From Pseudoscleropodium purum (Eukaryota > Streptophyta > Bryopsida > Hypnales > Brachytheciaceae): a stretch of DNA of 64,000 nucleotides. Positions 1 through 13,200 of the stretch are shown piece after piece; position 1 is the stretch's first letter; every line of letters begins with the position of its first letter. Location: assembly GCA_963969395.1 (NCBI GenBank), contig OZ017797.1, forward strand, positions 32,984,001 to 33,048,000. Reading direction: 5' to 3'. Below the pieces are notes generated by a model. That model was given only the letters and a program-made list of their open reading frames with translations. It made no database searches and was not told the origin of the DNA. The position numbers were made by a program, and so were the translations under genes.

Positions 1-579
1 CTTCACCGAGAAATGAGGAGTATGTCAAGGTATGTGCACAAATTGTCGTTACTAATTACAGCTGATCATAGCCACTATTATTAAGACATAAATTATATTA
101 ATTTGATCTTATTGGCAACTGAAAGAGGATTCCACTGCACTGTAGCATGCTTCATTTGGACACCATATGAATATGTTATGGGTTTTCAAAATACTCTCTC
201 CTGTTGTATCCAAAACCAACAACAGGCTCTCAGAGACTTTCAAATTTTGATCGTGTACACCAATCTCCAAGAAAAAGTGATGCTTTTGGGTTCAAATGTA
301 GGTCGCACATTTTGGGCAGAGTTGATTATGGGTGTATATACCTTTTGATATGCAAATGTTTGGTTCAATATGCATACAACTGTTGGGCTTGTTCATATGG
401 TTTATGTTGGCAGAAGTATGTTACTCCCTCTGTCCCAAAATAATCTTCCTAAACTTGAATCTTTGCTTGGGCTTGAATCTCCACTTGCTTCACTCTCATT
501 GCTTCAGGCAGTCAAGAAAAAATTCCGTGTGGCTGGACATGAGAAAACGAAGATGGGTTGGTTGTTGCAGGGCTCTTAA
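1..579 (+). CDS. Possible 3' end of an unrecognised gene entering from the left edge
   Basis: Two pieces look like coding exons joined in phase 0. Bases 1-29 end in AAG followed by a good donor (GTATGT at 30). Bases 508-579 follow a pyrimidine-rich stretch ending in TTCAG and encode 23 residues, starting AVKKKFRVAGHEK and ending MGWLLQGS before TAA. Spliced, they read on from SPRNEEYVK without a stop. The lysine/arginine-rich tail does not match a family I can name. The overlapping ORFs between 103 and 500 lie in the presumed intron and look spurious. This is inference from splice signals only; the rest of the gene would lie left of the window. Confidence 0.3.
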
Positions 580-2399
580 TTATTCAAATTGATCATCAGT
601 GACAACGGACTACCGATTTTGACGCCAAGAGAAACATCGAGCCCAAAGTAATTGCGTAAAGACAACTGAGTTTGAGTTGCTAGTTTCATATGCAAAAACT
701 ATCTTACTTGACAGAGTATTGGGGGACAATTATTTCCTCATCGAGCTCTTTCATAACAATCATAAGAGAGCTCACGAACTTCGTCATCTACGCAGGCAGG
801 TCAAACAATTGTTAATTAGGTGTTTGTGATTTTTGTTACCTCTGTCTTGAAAAAGGAATGAAAGATGTGCTCTGAGTGTATTCTTGTTAATTTGAGACAT
901 TGTTTGGGATGGCATTGAATGATGTGAGATATTAGGAATCCACATTGGCAACCCTTTCAAACACAGTCAATCACAAATTTATGCTAGTGTTCATTAGTAG
1001 TCCCTATGATTCCAAGGGTCACTTCACACTATGGCCGTCCAAGTCTAAGGAAGTGTGTTCATAAAGCGTCTTTTAAAGGGTTGGTTGGCCTTTCTTGATG
1101 GGTTTTAGGTTCTTGAAAGTATTTTTCACTTTGAAGAGAAACTAATGTGGAATCTAATGCAAGTGGTTTCATATTTTTCAGAGCATTTATGAATTATTTA
1201 TGAATTTTCAAATTTTTTTGCAATAGGCACCTATTCTTGATCATAGGCCTTGCAAAACCCACACATGTGTAGTCTGAAAAATGATATAAATTGACCAAAA
1301 ACAAGCACTACGGCATGCAAAAAGTGATACACAAGGTTCCAAAAGGCGATCTTTACTAAGCTTAAACAAACCCTAGATTCTTTAGCATTTATAAGAAGGC
1401 AATTGGGCTATCAATTTTCATTTACAAAAATTAAATGGCCACACCCTTGGTTGACATAGATCTACCCTGGCTCTTATTCCATCCATTGGTGAAGTATGAA
1501 CCAATATCTAACAAATCTTATTATGCTCTCAAATTATCGACAATTCATTTTAGAACTACTTATTGTTCATTTCAAAGCTTCCTGTAGGGATTGTTTGAAG
1601 AAGAGGGTCACAATAAGAGCCCTCTACTAAATAGGCCGTGGGATTGAGTGGCCAAAATTTGTTGAGAGTTCAAAGAAATGGGTAATAAATAGTCAAAGTC
1701 AATGGCCTCTTGACCATAGTTTGAATCTCCTTAGTTTAGTCGATTAAACTAAGTTTGAGAGTCCATCACTTTGTAGGCCTTTTTCTTGTCACATAGGCAA
1801 TTTAGACAGTGATGGCCTTTGAATTGTACTTTTTAGTGCCAAGGATTAGAAAGCCAAACTCTTGAATTCTTGAAATGTGATTGGTGGAAATTTACAACCT
1901 CTTGACCTTTGGTGATAGTGTGAAATGACCCTAAATAATATTAATGCTTTTTTTGTGTTTTACAAAGGAAATACCAATATTATTTTATCTAATATTTTTT
2001 GTCCATTGGAAGACACAGATGAATTTAAAAAAAATACAATCGTATCCTCAAATACACCTATAGAAATCTTATTTTCCAATCATCACATGTTACTCTTCAT
2101 TTTTTTTTAATATTGATTGTATATTCAACTCATTCACTCATCATAATATAAGTTTTAAACCCCATTTGAGATGCAAATGCAAATTAAAAAATGATTTAAG
2201 CAAATATGCACTATGACAGTAATTATTAAATCTAACAATCATATTTTTTATCTACAAAACAATACAAAATTGCACAAGGCTAGCAATATGATTGTTAATC
2301 TAGAAAGCTTTAAAGATTATATCGTTGGCAAAGTTCAACAACTATGACTAGATTACTACTTCTAAATATTTGTAACTTGTCTACATTGAGTTTGTTGAA
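580..2399. other. Intergenic, nothing recognised
   Basis: AT-rich sequence with short ORFs only (longest about 60 codons at 1925-2110). No RNA gene, long repeat or conserved domain was seen. Confidence 0.5.
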
Positions 2400-2717
2400 A
2401 TGAGTGATCAAACTATATCTTCAGTTAAAAAAGTCAAAGGTGTGATTCGTAATCTACTAGAATGCATTGATTTACTTTGGATGTTAGAAATTCAAAAACA
2501 AAAAGCTAACATTGATGAGGAAAGCAAGAAGCTTCAAGCTGTAGCAAAAGCCATGCAAGATAAATTGACGGAGCTTGCCGGAGGAATCAAACTTGATAGT
2601 GGTTCAACTATCGTTGGAAAAGAGCTTGATATGGGAAATTTTGACAAGGATAAGGCAAAATCTGATGCATTGGAGAATTTCAATAGTGTTCCTTTTGATA
2701 TGAATCCTTTCCTTTGA
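2400..2717 (+). CDS. Hypothetical 105-aa protein, coiled-coil-like
   Basis: Open frame from ATG at 2400 to TGA ending at 2717, encoding 105 residues. The middle (about residues 30-60) is rich in K, E, Q and A with spacing that suggests a helix or coiled coil. The C-terminal third is acidic and ends with the hydrophobic tail NPFL. There is no signal peptide or membrane segment, and I do not recognise a family. It is one of the longer ORFs in an AT-rich region and reads as plausible protein with charged heptads rather than low complexity. It could be a small gene, a lone exon of a larger gene, or a transposon remnant. No splice partners were identified. Confidence 0.3.
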   Translation: MSDQTISSVKKVKGVIRNLLECIDLLWMLEIQKQKANIDEESKKLQAVAKAMQDKLTELAGGIKLDSGSTIVGKELDMGNFDKDKAKSDALENFNSVPFDMNPFL

Positions 2718-3841
2718 TGGATTCTTTTTGTAGGGTAAAGATTTTAAAAGGCTCCTTCATATAATGTTTGCATATGAAAATTTTGTACTTTAATTCATTC
2801 ATATTGTGCTTAAAATTATGGCATATTTTATATTAATGTCATAGCTCGAGAGTTTACTTTTTGTATGTAACATTTGAAACTTTTACTATTAGATGCAATT
2901 TGATTACTTGATTTTAAAATTGAATAGGCTCTTGTCTTTGTCATAGATCATGTTGAAGTTCTAGCTTGTATATATTAAACAAAAAGAAAAATTATATTTT
3001 ACTATAAAATGGTCTTCAATCACAAGGAAAAATTTCACCTTATAAGTATAAGATGTGGAGTTGAATGAGTTTATTGTTCACTTTTTTAATACACCATACA
3101 TCAAAACTTTATAATTTTTTTTCATAATTTGAATCATTTTTAGAGTATAAATATACAAAGATAATAGAATAGCATAATAGATGAAAAAAAATTGTATCAT
3201 CATTGAAAATTTAATGATGAGTTTGAAAGATTCTATTTTGAAAACAATACTTTAGAGTTGTTTAAATAAATTGCGGGTTTAGGGTAATTTTATATTTATT
3301 CAAAATAAATAAATAAAATTTAAATGATATCAAGAATATCATCTAATTATCGTATAAAGACAACAAACCAAATTAACATTAATTACAAATACATCTTTAT
3401 TAATGTAAGGGATATAATTTCATTAAAAATCTAAATCTAGAATTTTTTTAAAATTAAATTTTTTTTTTTTGTGACGATGAATATTATTTTTTAGATCAAT
3501 TTCTTATTTTTAAAAGTCATTTAAATATCTAAATATATAAGAGATTTTAAATATTTGTGAAAGAAAGTCCTTCTATATACTTAAAGCGTGAAAAGAAAGA
3601 CAATGGAGTCAATATTGAAAGTAAGGAATTGGAAGCTAATTTCAAATGAAGCGATTCTTATTTTGAAAAGCACCAATTCTACAGTAAATCTATTATACAA
3701 AATCATAAACAAATTGTTCTAAATATATTAATGAAAAAATGATTAATGATAGAGAACTATGACATTGGTTTGTTTGACTTGATAAAAAAAATTTGTTGTA
3801 GTTATATTGCAATGGCATTTATTCTCATATTAATCCCTAGC
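2718..3841. other. AT-rich intergenic DNA
   Basis: Very AT-rich with poly-A/T runs. No convincing ORF, RNA gene or element boundary was seen. Confidence 0.5.
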
Positions 3842-4495
3842 TTAATCCTTGAATGCCCAAGGCCTACTTTGAGCTTTTTGGAATTTGCTCTAAATTGAAT
3901 AAAATGCCAATATTTTGATAAGTTGTATCAATTTTTTTTTGAATTGGAACCATACAAATTTAAACTAAACATGTTTGAGATCTCATAGGAAAATAAAGCA
4001 CAACAATATCATTTATAGAGTAAAAGATTATAATGTTTGACCATAAAGATGTTAAACCTCCAAAAGTGATGTGAAGTATTTCAATCCTCTTTTCACAAGT
4101 TAAATCTAAAAAGTTGATGACCAAAAATTTATGAGGTTAAAGGGCCTAACATGTATAATCTCAATCAATTTATGGCTTCTTAATATCTACTCGATAACTT
4201 TTTAAATGAATTTTGAATGTGATTTTTTCTCCAAGATCTAGTGTATTTGAGGCTCATTTCCAAGAGCTCTCAACATTACAGGAAGTCAAGATTGCAATGG
4301 GTATGATTGCAAAAAATCTTAAATAACAAAATCACTATCATTTATTTTCAAGATTAGATTTTAGATGCTAAAATCAAACTCCAAGAAAAACTTTCCAAAA
4401 ATATAAAGAAATAAAATTAGCAACTTGATTAGATTTATTTAGCTTCAAAGTTTTGCAAACACCAAATTTTGGTACTTTGGGCATTTAGGGATTAA
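3842..4495. mobile_element. TTAA-flanked miniature inverted-repeat element, family 1, copy A
   Basis: A 654-bp unit bounded by TTAA at 3842-3845 and 4492-4495. The left end reads TTAATCCTTGAATGCCCAA and the inverse of the right end reads TTAATCCCTAAATGCCCAA, so the terminal inverted repeat is about 19 bp with two differences. The interior closely matches 33600-34242 in the same orientation and 50919-51562 in the opposite orientation. It has no coding capacity, so it is a non-autonomous element. The TTAA flank and C-rich ends resemble piggyBac-type elements; that assignment is inference. Confidence 0.7.
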
Positions 4496-6647
4496 GGATG
4501 AGATCTATTGCAACTAGTCAAACATCATGTCTAAACTAAATGTAGCCTACTAGATTGTATGAAAATATCAATATAAATAATAGATTTTTTTAATTGAAAC
4601 TTCAAATAGTATATCACTATGAGAAATTTCAATTTGTTTCATGAAAAAATGTAGTAGTTATCCTTTTTTTGTAAAAATTGAATACAAATAAGTAAAAATA
4701 GAAAAAACAATTCACATTATTAGAAATTTCTTGAAGAAGTACAAGAAGCAATAGAGTTTAGCATGAAAATTTTTCAATTGATTATTTTATATTTTACACC
4801 CAAAATAGTTGCAACAAAGACTTTGATGTTGAATTTAGCTATCAAACCAATTTATTATTTTATTTAATTGACGTATAAAATTTTCCTAAAAAATTTATAT
4901 TTTTTCTAGTAGAAAATTTTATATTTTAGTTCATGTTGCATTTTAAAATAATTTTGATGGATAAATCAAATTATTTTGATTTTTTTTAGAGTTATAAGTG
5001 ATAATAAATTATATTAGTTATAATACATATTAGAAGAATCCCAAATTTTTGCTAGAAATGAAGGTTAGAATGAGAAACTTAATTTTGTAATTGAAATTGA
5101 AAGTACATTTTAAAAGAAGAAAATATGAATGAAAACACAACATATTATATTATTTCAATTTGTTTTGTACAATTGCAATAATTCTTTCAGTATTTAGATC
5201 AATATTTAAATTTTAAGATGAAGTAGAAAGATATCTTGTCAAGCTTCATTGTCTTAGTTTAAATCAAATACCCAAAATGGTTATATTGGAAGTTACAATC
5301 AAGGTTGACCAAAGGTTCACTTTTTTGATGTGCAGACCTTTGGAGATTGTTAACTCCTAAAGGACCAACATGTATTTTTTGGCAACATAGCAATTTGGGG
5401 CATGTTGGTGTGAATGAGAATTTGCATATATTAGTTTGAAGTTTTAATAGAAGGTGTAGATGAAGAATATCTTTCATATGCACTAGATTTCATGGCATTT
5501 GGAAATATGAATCAATAGTTATGGCCTAATATGTTATTTTATTTTGTATAATCTCTTATACAAATAACCTTCTTCTTCATGCTTCTTCAAATCCCTAAAG
5601 TCCGAAGGTCTTTTTTTCATCAAGAAGCACTCAAAATTTACCATTTCTATTGCAAAGAGCAAAAAAAATTTGCAAAGAGATAGTATAGAAATGTGGGAAA
5701 TTTTTTAGAAACTTTCATAATGTAGATTGCAAGGTATTTGTGTTTAAAGTGTTCAAGAAAATGATTTTTGTGCATGTTTTGTAACTACATTATATGACTT
5801 TGAATCTTCTTGACTTAAAACTTATTGCACTAACCATTTTGATTTAAAAAAAAAAATTATGTTGTAGATTTGACTTGGTATTATTGAAAATAAAATAAAA
5901 AATAATTCCTGCTCCTTTTCAAGTAAATCCTTGGTTCTCTCCCAATTTCCCACAAGAAACTACAAATTTATTTTGACACAAAAGGAGTATGTGATTTTTA
6001 ATTTAAAAAAAAATTATAAAGTAGAAGTTAGTAAAAGATTGAAGGATAAAAATAATTGTTAAAAGTTCTAAGTAAACATGGAATTAAACAAATGAATCCC
6101 AATGGAGAAATTGTTCTAACAAGCATACTTAACCTTGTGGAATTAAATTTTTTTTTGTGAATATTGAGTTCAAAAATGAATCTAGCATGTTTTTTTTCTT
6201 TAGAATTACTATGATTGTCTGCAAAATAAGAAGCTCCATAACTTTTACACCACTCATCTAAATGAAATGATTCAAAGCTCTCTATAAGACAAATATAATC
6301 TATGGAAAAAATTAAAATTAAAGTTAAAATTTCAAGTTTTTGTAAATCTTTTTTGTTGCTTGATCTCCCTTGTTTTGAGGTTATAGTGGTAGGACTTTTG
6401 TTCCTAGGCATTGATTGAAATAAAAACTATATTTCTTGAAAGCTAATGTATTTTTCTACAGTACAAAAAAGTTTCAAAAACTCATGTCAAAAAATTGAGA
6501 TTATATGAGTCTACCTAAAATCCAAGTTGTCCCTTGTAGGAAAAATGGGACTTCAAAGGTTAAAGAAACACAACTTCTTTTGAACACATGTCCTATGTGG
6601 CCTATCCTTCCTAAGGTGGAGGCACACAACATTTCCTTCACTATCCC
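4496..6647. other. AT-rich intergenic DNA with one isolated TTAA-type element end
   Basis: No gene recognised. A TTAACTCCTAAAGGACC motif at 5350 resembles the terminus of the larger element at 45044, and its next 60-80 bases resemble those after 56056, but no partner end was found. The minus-strand 127-codon ORF at 6028-6411 has no family resemblance and is probably chance. Confidence 0.4.
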
Positions 6648-7227
6648 ATAAATCAATCTTGAAAATATATACAGTACATATGGGAAGTTGAAAATGTAGA
6701 ACTCACATACATGAATGCAAATAAAGGTCTGGGGTACACCTTTGTATTTGAACTTCACAAATTCTTGGTATATTCATACATACTATAATTCAGAAAATTA
6801 TCATTTAAAAAATCAAAGTCATGATTTTCAATTGCCAAGGTGGCAAAAATAATTTCATACATTGATTCCACCTCAAAGAGTGCACAATAGGTGCCTCCAC
6901 CTTAGTTACACCAACATTGCAACCAACTTGTTTGAACAACAGAACCCATTCCCATTCCCATCATTGTCTTCGTAACCAATCTTGAAAATATGCACATATG
7001 GGATGTCCAATATGTATAGTACAACTTACATACATGAATGCAAATAAAGGTTTGAAATAAACACGTTTGTATTTGAACTTCACAAATTCATAGTAAATTC
7101 ATACATATTCATAAAATTATCATTTAAAAACCAAAAAATCATGATTCTCAATTGCCAACATGTTAAAAATAATCCCATGTGTTGATTCCACCTCAAAGTA
7201 GGTGCCTCCACCTTAGTTACACCAACG
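6648..7227. repeat. Diverged tandem duplication, about 0.3-kb unit
   Basis: Two head-to-tail copies, roughly 6648-6925 and 6976-7227. Both contain AATCTTGAAAATAT, CATACATGAATGCAAATAAAGG, TTTGTATTTGAACTTCACAAATTC and CTTAGTTACACCAAC in the same order and spacing. There is no coding content. Confidence 0.75.
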
Positions 7228-10217
7228 CCGCTGCAGCGACTCCCGTTCCAAGACTCTGTTTCCTCGTCCTGTACGAGCCGGACCTGCTGGCCACGAGGCC
7301 TTACAAATCCCAGGCTGTCAAAGCAATAGCAGGAAGGACTGGGAGTCCCGGGAGCCGCTCAGACAGGAGGGACGACGACGACGACGTACCAACTAAAGAT
7401 AAAAACAAGCAAGCAAACAAACAATAATCCTGTCAATCATGCTCCCTCGCTCTCGGCGGAATCCGGACGATCCCTTCCCCAGTCCCCACCACAAACAGAC
7501 TTATTAGAATCATCAGATGAGTTCGTGCCAAAAAAATGAGAAAAAAGATTCATGAAAAGCTTGGCTACGACGACCATGACTTAGTCCATGAGTGGTAGCT
7601 GCCAGTGCTCCATTACGAGCCATCGCTGAGGCCATTCATCATTCACGTACGAGCGCACTCACTGACTCACTCGCTCGCTTGCCGCTTTCTCAATTGGTGC
7701 CCACGGACAATCAGAGCCAGATCTGCCTGCACGATGGAATGCCGCAGAAGCTCATTCAAGTCGATCAATACCTACTCTTAGTAGGTGAGACTGGGTCAGA
7801 TTCGATCGACAAGGAAGGTAGTGTGGAAATTGAATTTCCAAGTCATCCTCTATCAATCGCAATTGCAAGATGACATGTGGCATGATTTTGTTAAGGAATT
7901 GTTGATTGAACACGAACTGATTGGATGATGAATGTGGGGAACAGTGCATTTCATCCAACTAAAATTTCTTGAGGAAGTTTCATGAAAAAGTATGAAAGAG
8001 ATCAATGGGAGGAAGAAAGAATGAATGTGCTAAGTGAATCGACAGGGGGAGTAACAATAGCCTGGATCCCGCATTCCCGGCCCAACTCAGTGTATACGGA
8101 ATAGTATTGTACTCGGGAGAGTTGTTTGCTTCCTTTTGTTTGTTGAAGTTGCAAATGCTAATGTGATTGGAGGAGTTTCAATTATTTATTGAAAATTTTC
8201 AAAAGCGATCTTATGATCTTCAGATTGAGCACTTAGGCGGTAACTAATGTTGAATTTGACCTTCGTGTATATTATGCTTGTTGGGGAGCAACCCATTTTT
8301 TTTTTTTTTGGTTGGTAGACTGACTTGCCCCATGGAATGTATGCAAGTGAAGAAATGGATAGAATCAACCACATGTGTATGTTCCTTCACAAAATTACTG
8401 TCTATCATTTGTAACTTTCTTCCAAATGTTGGCAGATCTAGTATTTTATTTGAGCTCTACGGGTTTGGCAATTTCATCCATTTTTCAAAACGGATTTCTG
8501 AAATGAATGCCTACTCAGTAAGTCAGTCCGGAGAAATTTGGCCGCTGGGGGCGATGAGAACTTTTCCCATTTTCCAGGATGGCCGCCGGGTTGCAAGTTA
8601 AGTTCGTTGCACCTGCTTGGTGCTCTATTTTCACGTGGCAGGATCCCACGTGGCGCGCGCGCTGCCGAGAATCGAGGAATGTAAAGCGATGCTCATAATA
8701 TTGGCGCCCTCGCAGGCTGGACAGTTGAGTACCAACTGACTACAGAATAATATGGGATTGGAGCCTGTGAAGAGAAGATCGACCAACAGCAAGGTTTCCG
8801 ACACGCTCTCCTTCACAGATTTACACTGTCAGTAAGTTCTTTCGTGTTGTTGTATGCGATTCTTGTTGTGTGCGTGACGTTGAGCTTGCATTTGTGATCT
8901 AGCTCAGATTGCGGAAGAGGTAGTTGCGGGTAGTTATTAGCTAGCTAGCTTCCTTCAGAAAGGATTCGTCATCGTATTAATAGATAGATCTCCAGGTAGA
9001 TTATCGAATGCTTGCACGAGAAGCTTCACTGGATCCATCAAATGCCGTAGTTTTTGAAAAGCTGCGTCAGGCTTGTAGCAACGACCTCATGATCTCTTCT
9101 ATTGATTATACGGCGTGGAATGAAATGAGTGTTGCGTGTCGTGAAAGTCACGCACGCGACCGTGGTGAACATTAGAACGAATCTCGTTCGTCTGTGTTGT
9201 AACTTAGTTATTACACTCTCAATCAGTTCCTCATTCTTATCAACCTCTACGTAACCCACTAAGATCAGCTAGCGTTCGATCCGAGCTTCGCAGCACTCCC
9301 GCGTACGTCGCCAGGTTTGAGTAGATTAATTGATCGAATGCAAAAGTAATCAAGGCCGGAGCGCCACGCATGGCGCTTCTAGCTAGGGCAGGCAGCGGAG
9401 ATATATAGTTCTCCGATTTCTTATTTCGCCCGCCGCAGTGGCGCTCCTGCTAATTTTAGAATCCGAACTTCAGTTTGCTTGATGAGACTACTGTAGCGCG
9501 CACCTGACCCTTTTCGAAATGCGGGCGTGATCTCGGTAGTCGCCAGGTGAAATAGATTCCTACCCCCGAAGTTGCCTGTTTATGCTTCTTTCGGTTGAAT
9601 CGAGCTCTTGCTTGCTGGATTCCAGCTCCGCGAGGTCGATTCCAGCTTCATGACTAATCTGGATACCCACAATTCGATGATTTCTATCCCGTGCCAGTTT
9701 ATTCATTGCTGCTCCAGGTTGGCGTTCGGGACGCGCGACAGTGAATGTTTGGGGATTGCTGGGTGATATGAAGTCCTTTTGATTGATGAGCATTGCTGGG
9801 TTTTTTTTTTGTCTTTCCAGACGGACATCACGAGAACAGCTGTTTGAGCATTGGAAGAAACACAATCATCATGCAGAACCGCTTGAACGATAGCTCTCGC
9901 GTGGGATTATGAGCATTGTACCCAATCCATACGGCGTTCGGTACACTCTTACCGTGTGGCAATATGTAAGCTAGGCTTCAAGCGTGGGATCCGAGGCGGG
10001 AATAATCAAGCCCCTGTTTAGTACGCGCTTCGGATTCCTTTAATTAGCACAGAAGAATAGAAACGACGATGAGCGGTCCTCGGAGCCTCAGATTCAGCAA
10101 TGTAGCACTAGTATCCCTGTTTTCATTCTCGAGATCCAATGCAGCAATTCTAGGGTTTTCTCCGCTTTTCTCCTGAAAGTGCACAGATTCATCAACCCCA
10201 ACCCGTAATATCTTGAC
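7228..10217 (+). promoter_or_regulatory. Upstream region and probable 5' leader of the TBL gene
   Basis: GC content rises here relative to the flanks, but no ORF looks genuine. A donor-like GTAAGTTC near 8831 and a strong acceptor (poly-T then GTCTTTCCAG, near 9820) could bound an intron in the 5' untranslated region. The exact promoter and transcription start cannot be placed. The short ORFs at 7179-7873 and 8278-8816 are not conserved-looking. Confidence 0.3.
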
Positions 10218-13200
10218 ATGGCTTCTTCGAAGCCTGTGTGCCGAGCAAACGGGAGATGTGGCTGTCGCAAGCCCAGCCACGCCATCGGCATATGGTTGCT
10301 CCTGGCCAGCATGGCAGGCTTACTCCTCCTCGGCTCCACCTACACCGACGTCAGGTTCTTCTACTCTAAGAGCAACAGCACGGACTTACAGGAGGCCCTG
10401 CAAATGGGAACCAACGCAGAAGCCATTCTCCAGCAGCAAAGCCAAGGTACCAGCCCATCACCCACTGATTCATTTGAAGACATAGCTCAGAGCCAGAGCA
10501 TCAATTCTTCGGGGAATGTTTCAGCTGCACCTGACGACGACTCTGGACTCAACTACAATGAGACAGTTGAATCTTCTGGCGAGACGGAGCTCCTGTCTGA
10601 GGAATTAGTAATGCCAAGTGGGGATGAGGCTCAGAATTCGACGAAGACTTCGACGAAGCAGACGAAGAAGAAGAAGAAGATGACGAAGGATTGTGATATT
10701 TCTCGGGGAAGTTGGGTGTATGACGAAAATTATCCCCTGTACAGATCCCGGAATTGCCCGTTTGTGGATCCGGGGTTTCGGTGTGAGGAAAATGGACGCC
10801 CGGACTTGGATTTCATGAATTGGCGATGGCAGCCGCTGGACTGCGACTTGCCCAGGTCCGTTTCCTCTTCCACTCTAGTATTTTTCTGCTTGCCTAATAA
10901 GTTCCCTCCAGCCTATGATGTAGTTTGAATGTGTGACAATTTAAATAGCAAAATGGTCCAGAATGTGGTTGTAGGTCTTTAGAGTGGGTCATCAACGTCA
11001 ATTTCATAACTTTGGCACCTCTGGATCTAGGCTCACGACTTGAAACGGAAATCTATACCCGGTCCTTGTTTTTAGAGCTTTGTGATCCAAAATGAAGGTC
11101 ACGAACTTTGGCGCTTTGAATCGTACCAATTTAAGTAAGTTGATGATTCATGTCGAAGAGGTTACGAAGTTATTGATCAGGCGCTCGTATCTTTCGTTAG
11201 CAACCCTGTGATCTGCTTCCATGTATTAATTTCCTTGATGTCATAATAGATAGAGGGGCCAAACTTGTACGTGATTCGTGATAGAGTTTTGTAACATCGT
11301 GAGACGTAAGATTGACATTGGAGAAGCAATTAGGGCTGGGTGAGTTAGAAAGGTGGTCTAGAATCTTTTTCACGCTCCTCAAACTCTCTGTTATCATCGA
11401 AACCCTAAACAGCGTCAAAAACAGTGTGATGAACTGATAGTGCCGAGAGCGTAGTCAGAGTGAATATGAACTGGATATAGCTACTCTACTCGTTTCGAAT
11501 TTGGTGGGATAACGAAGGCGGGTTGAAAAAGACATGTCTCAATGTCTTGCAGCCGTAAGAATCAAAGCAATGGATTGGAGATTTTGTAACGTAGTTGATC
11601 ATGGTTTTTTTCAGCAAATGTAGCAAGGTGATTGTACTTCCCTCATCCTCTCTGACTGCACATTCATTCCTTGAACCACTTGAGATTGAATCTGCAAAAC
11701 TTATCCCACTACCTTTGCCTTCCACCCTGTCAGAGTGCACATTTAGAAGCCCATATGTGCCCGTGAGGCAATGCAAATTCACAGAGAGCTGGGTGGGTGT
11801 ACTCATCACTCGTTGTCTGACATTGTCATTCGAAAAGATTGAAGAAGGTGGGTGTTGTCGTGTTGGAGGGTGAGCTGGAGGAGGGCAGAGAGGGGTCATG
11901 TCGCTCATGTGCCGAAGCTTGCAGCAACTGACAGCTTTAGTTGGATCATTTGCTCTGACACCTTTATCTTTCGACCTCTCTGCATATAATTTGGACTACT
12001 TTTTGTCTTCGTACTTCCAGGACAATGAATAGGGTTCCCGTGGTGATTCATAATTGAGCCTTTTTTTCTTAGAAATTATTCAAAATTCTTAACCTTTTTT
12101 TTTTTTTAAACTATTAGTTGGAGAAACCCTGTCTAAAAAAAGAGGCTTAACTTACTGTAGGTATGTCCCACAGCCAGGAGATCCAAAGCTCCCTGCTAGC
12201 ACCGTTTTTTTCTTTTGTTTTTTTGAGTCCCTGATTTAGTCTTTCTCTCCGCTCTCTTTATTTCTCCACCCTCTTTATTTGCACTATGAATAGAAACTCT
12301 TTCTATGCTATTGCGGGAGCTGAGAGCCTTTTTATTAATTATTCCTTCTTTGAACAGCTGGATTCCTGGTTCTATTTTGGGACAGGGTAGATCTCATGTG
12401 GGATTTCCGATCCAGCTCCAAAAAATTCAGTAGGGTGAAAACGTAGTACTTATGATTTATGATAAAATTCGGAATATTTGGATTCATATTTGGAATCAAG
12501 AAATTTACAAAAATATGAAGTAAATCAATTGCAGGTCAAATTTTTACATTAATTCAACAATGTCATTAGAATTTTGAAGAAAAATATTGCCTTAGAAGGA
12601 TAATGCAATATATAACAATTAGCGTATCTTATGCTAATTGAATCCACTATCTAAGGTATTAATAAGAAAAAAATATTATTTCCTATTATTTTATATATAA
12701 TTATTCCCTTCATTCTAACCGTTAGTTCAATCAAAAATGATAGATTCAAATGTGGAGCGTGATTATATAACTATATGACTTGATAATTGAACCTATTTAT
12801 TTATCTATTTATTTTTAGGGTTTAAGAGTGCAGGGTTTAATGAACTCGAATGGATAGAGAAAGACAATTATAGCTTTACTTATACTTATTTCTTTCATTC
12901 TATCCCCTAAGATCAACCCAAAAGAACAACATCCGAGTGATTTGACTGAAGCAGGATTCTCTACTCCAGGGCTTTGATATTGAAACCTTTTCATCTCTTA
13001 TCCTTTTTTTAGGGTTTACATTTTCAATGCTTAGAAATCATGGTGGAGGACAGTAGAGATTTTCTTTAAGAACTCCTTGAATTTCATGCACAGTTTCATG
13101 TGGAGTTTTTCAGCAATCGCAGGCTCAAGCTTCATTCAGAATCGGTTGCAGAGTTGGGTGTAGAGTTTCGAATCTCATTGTTCCTGTGGTTGCACTACTT

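Noticed and set aside
6028..6411. 127-codon minus-strand ORF
   Set aside because: AT-driven composition, no motif or splice context, and unrelated to neighbours; likely chance.
7592..7873. 93-codon ORF upstream of TBL as a separate gene
   Set aside because: Composition follows the local GC rise, with no motif and no splice context; treated as part of the upstream region.
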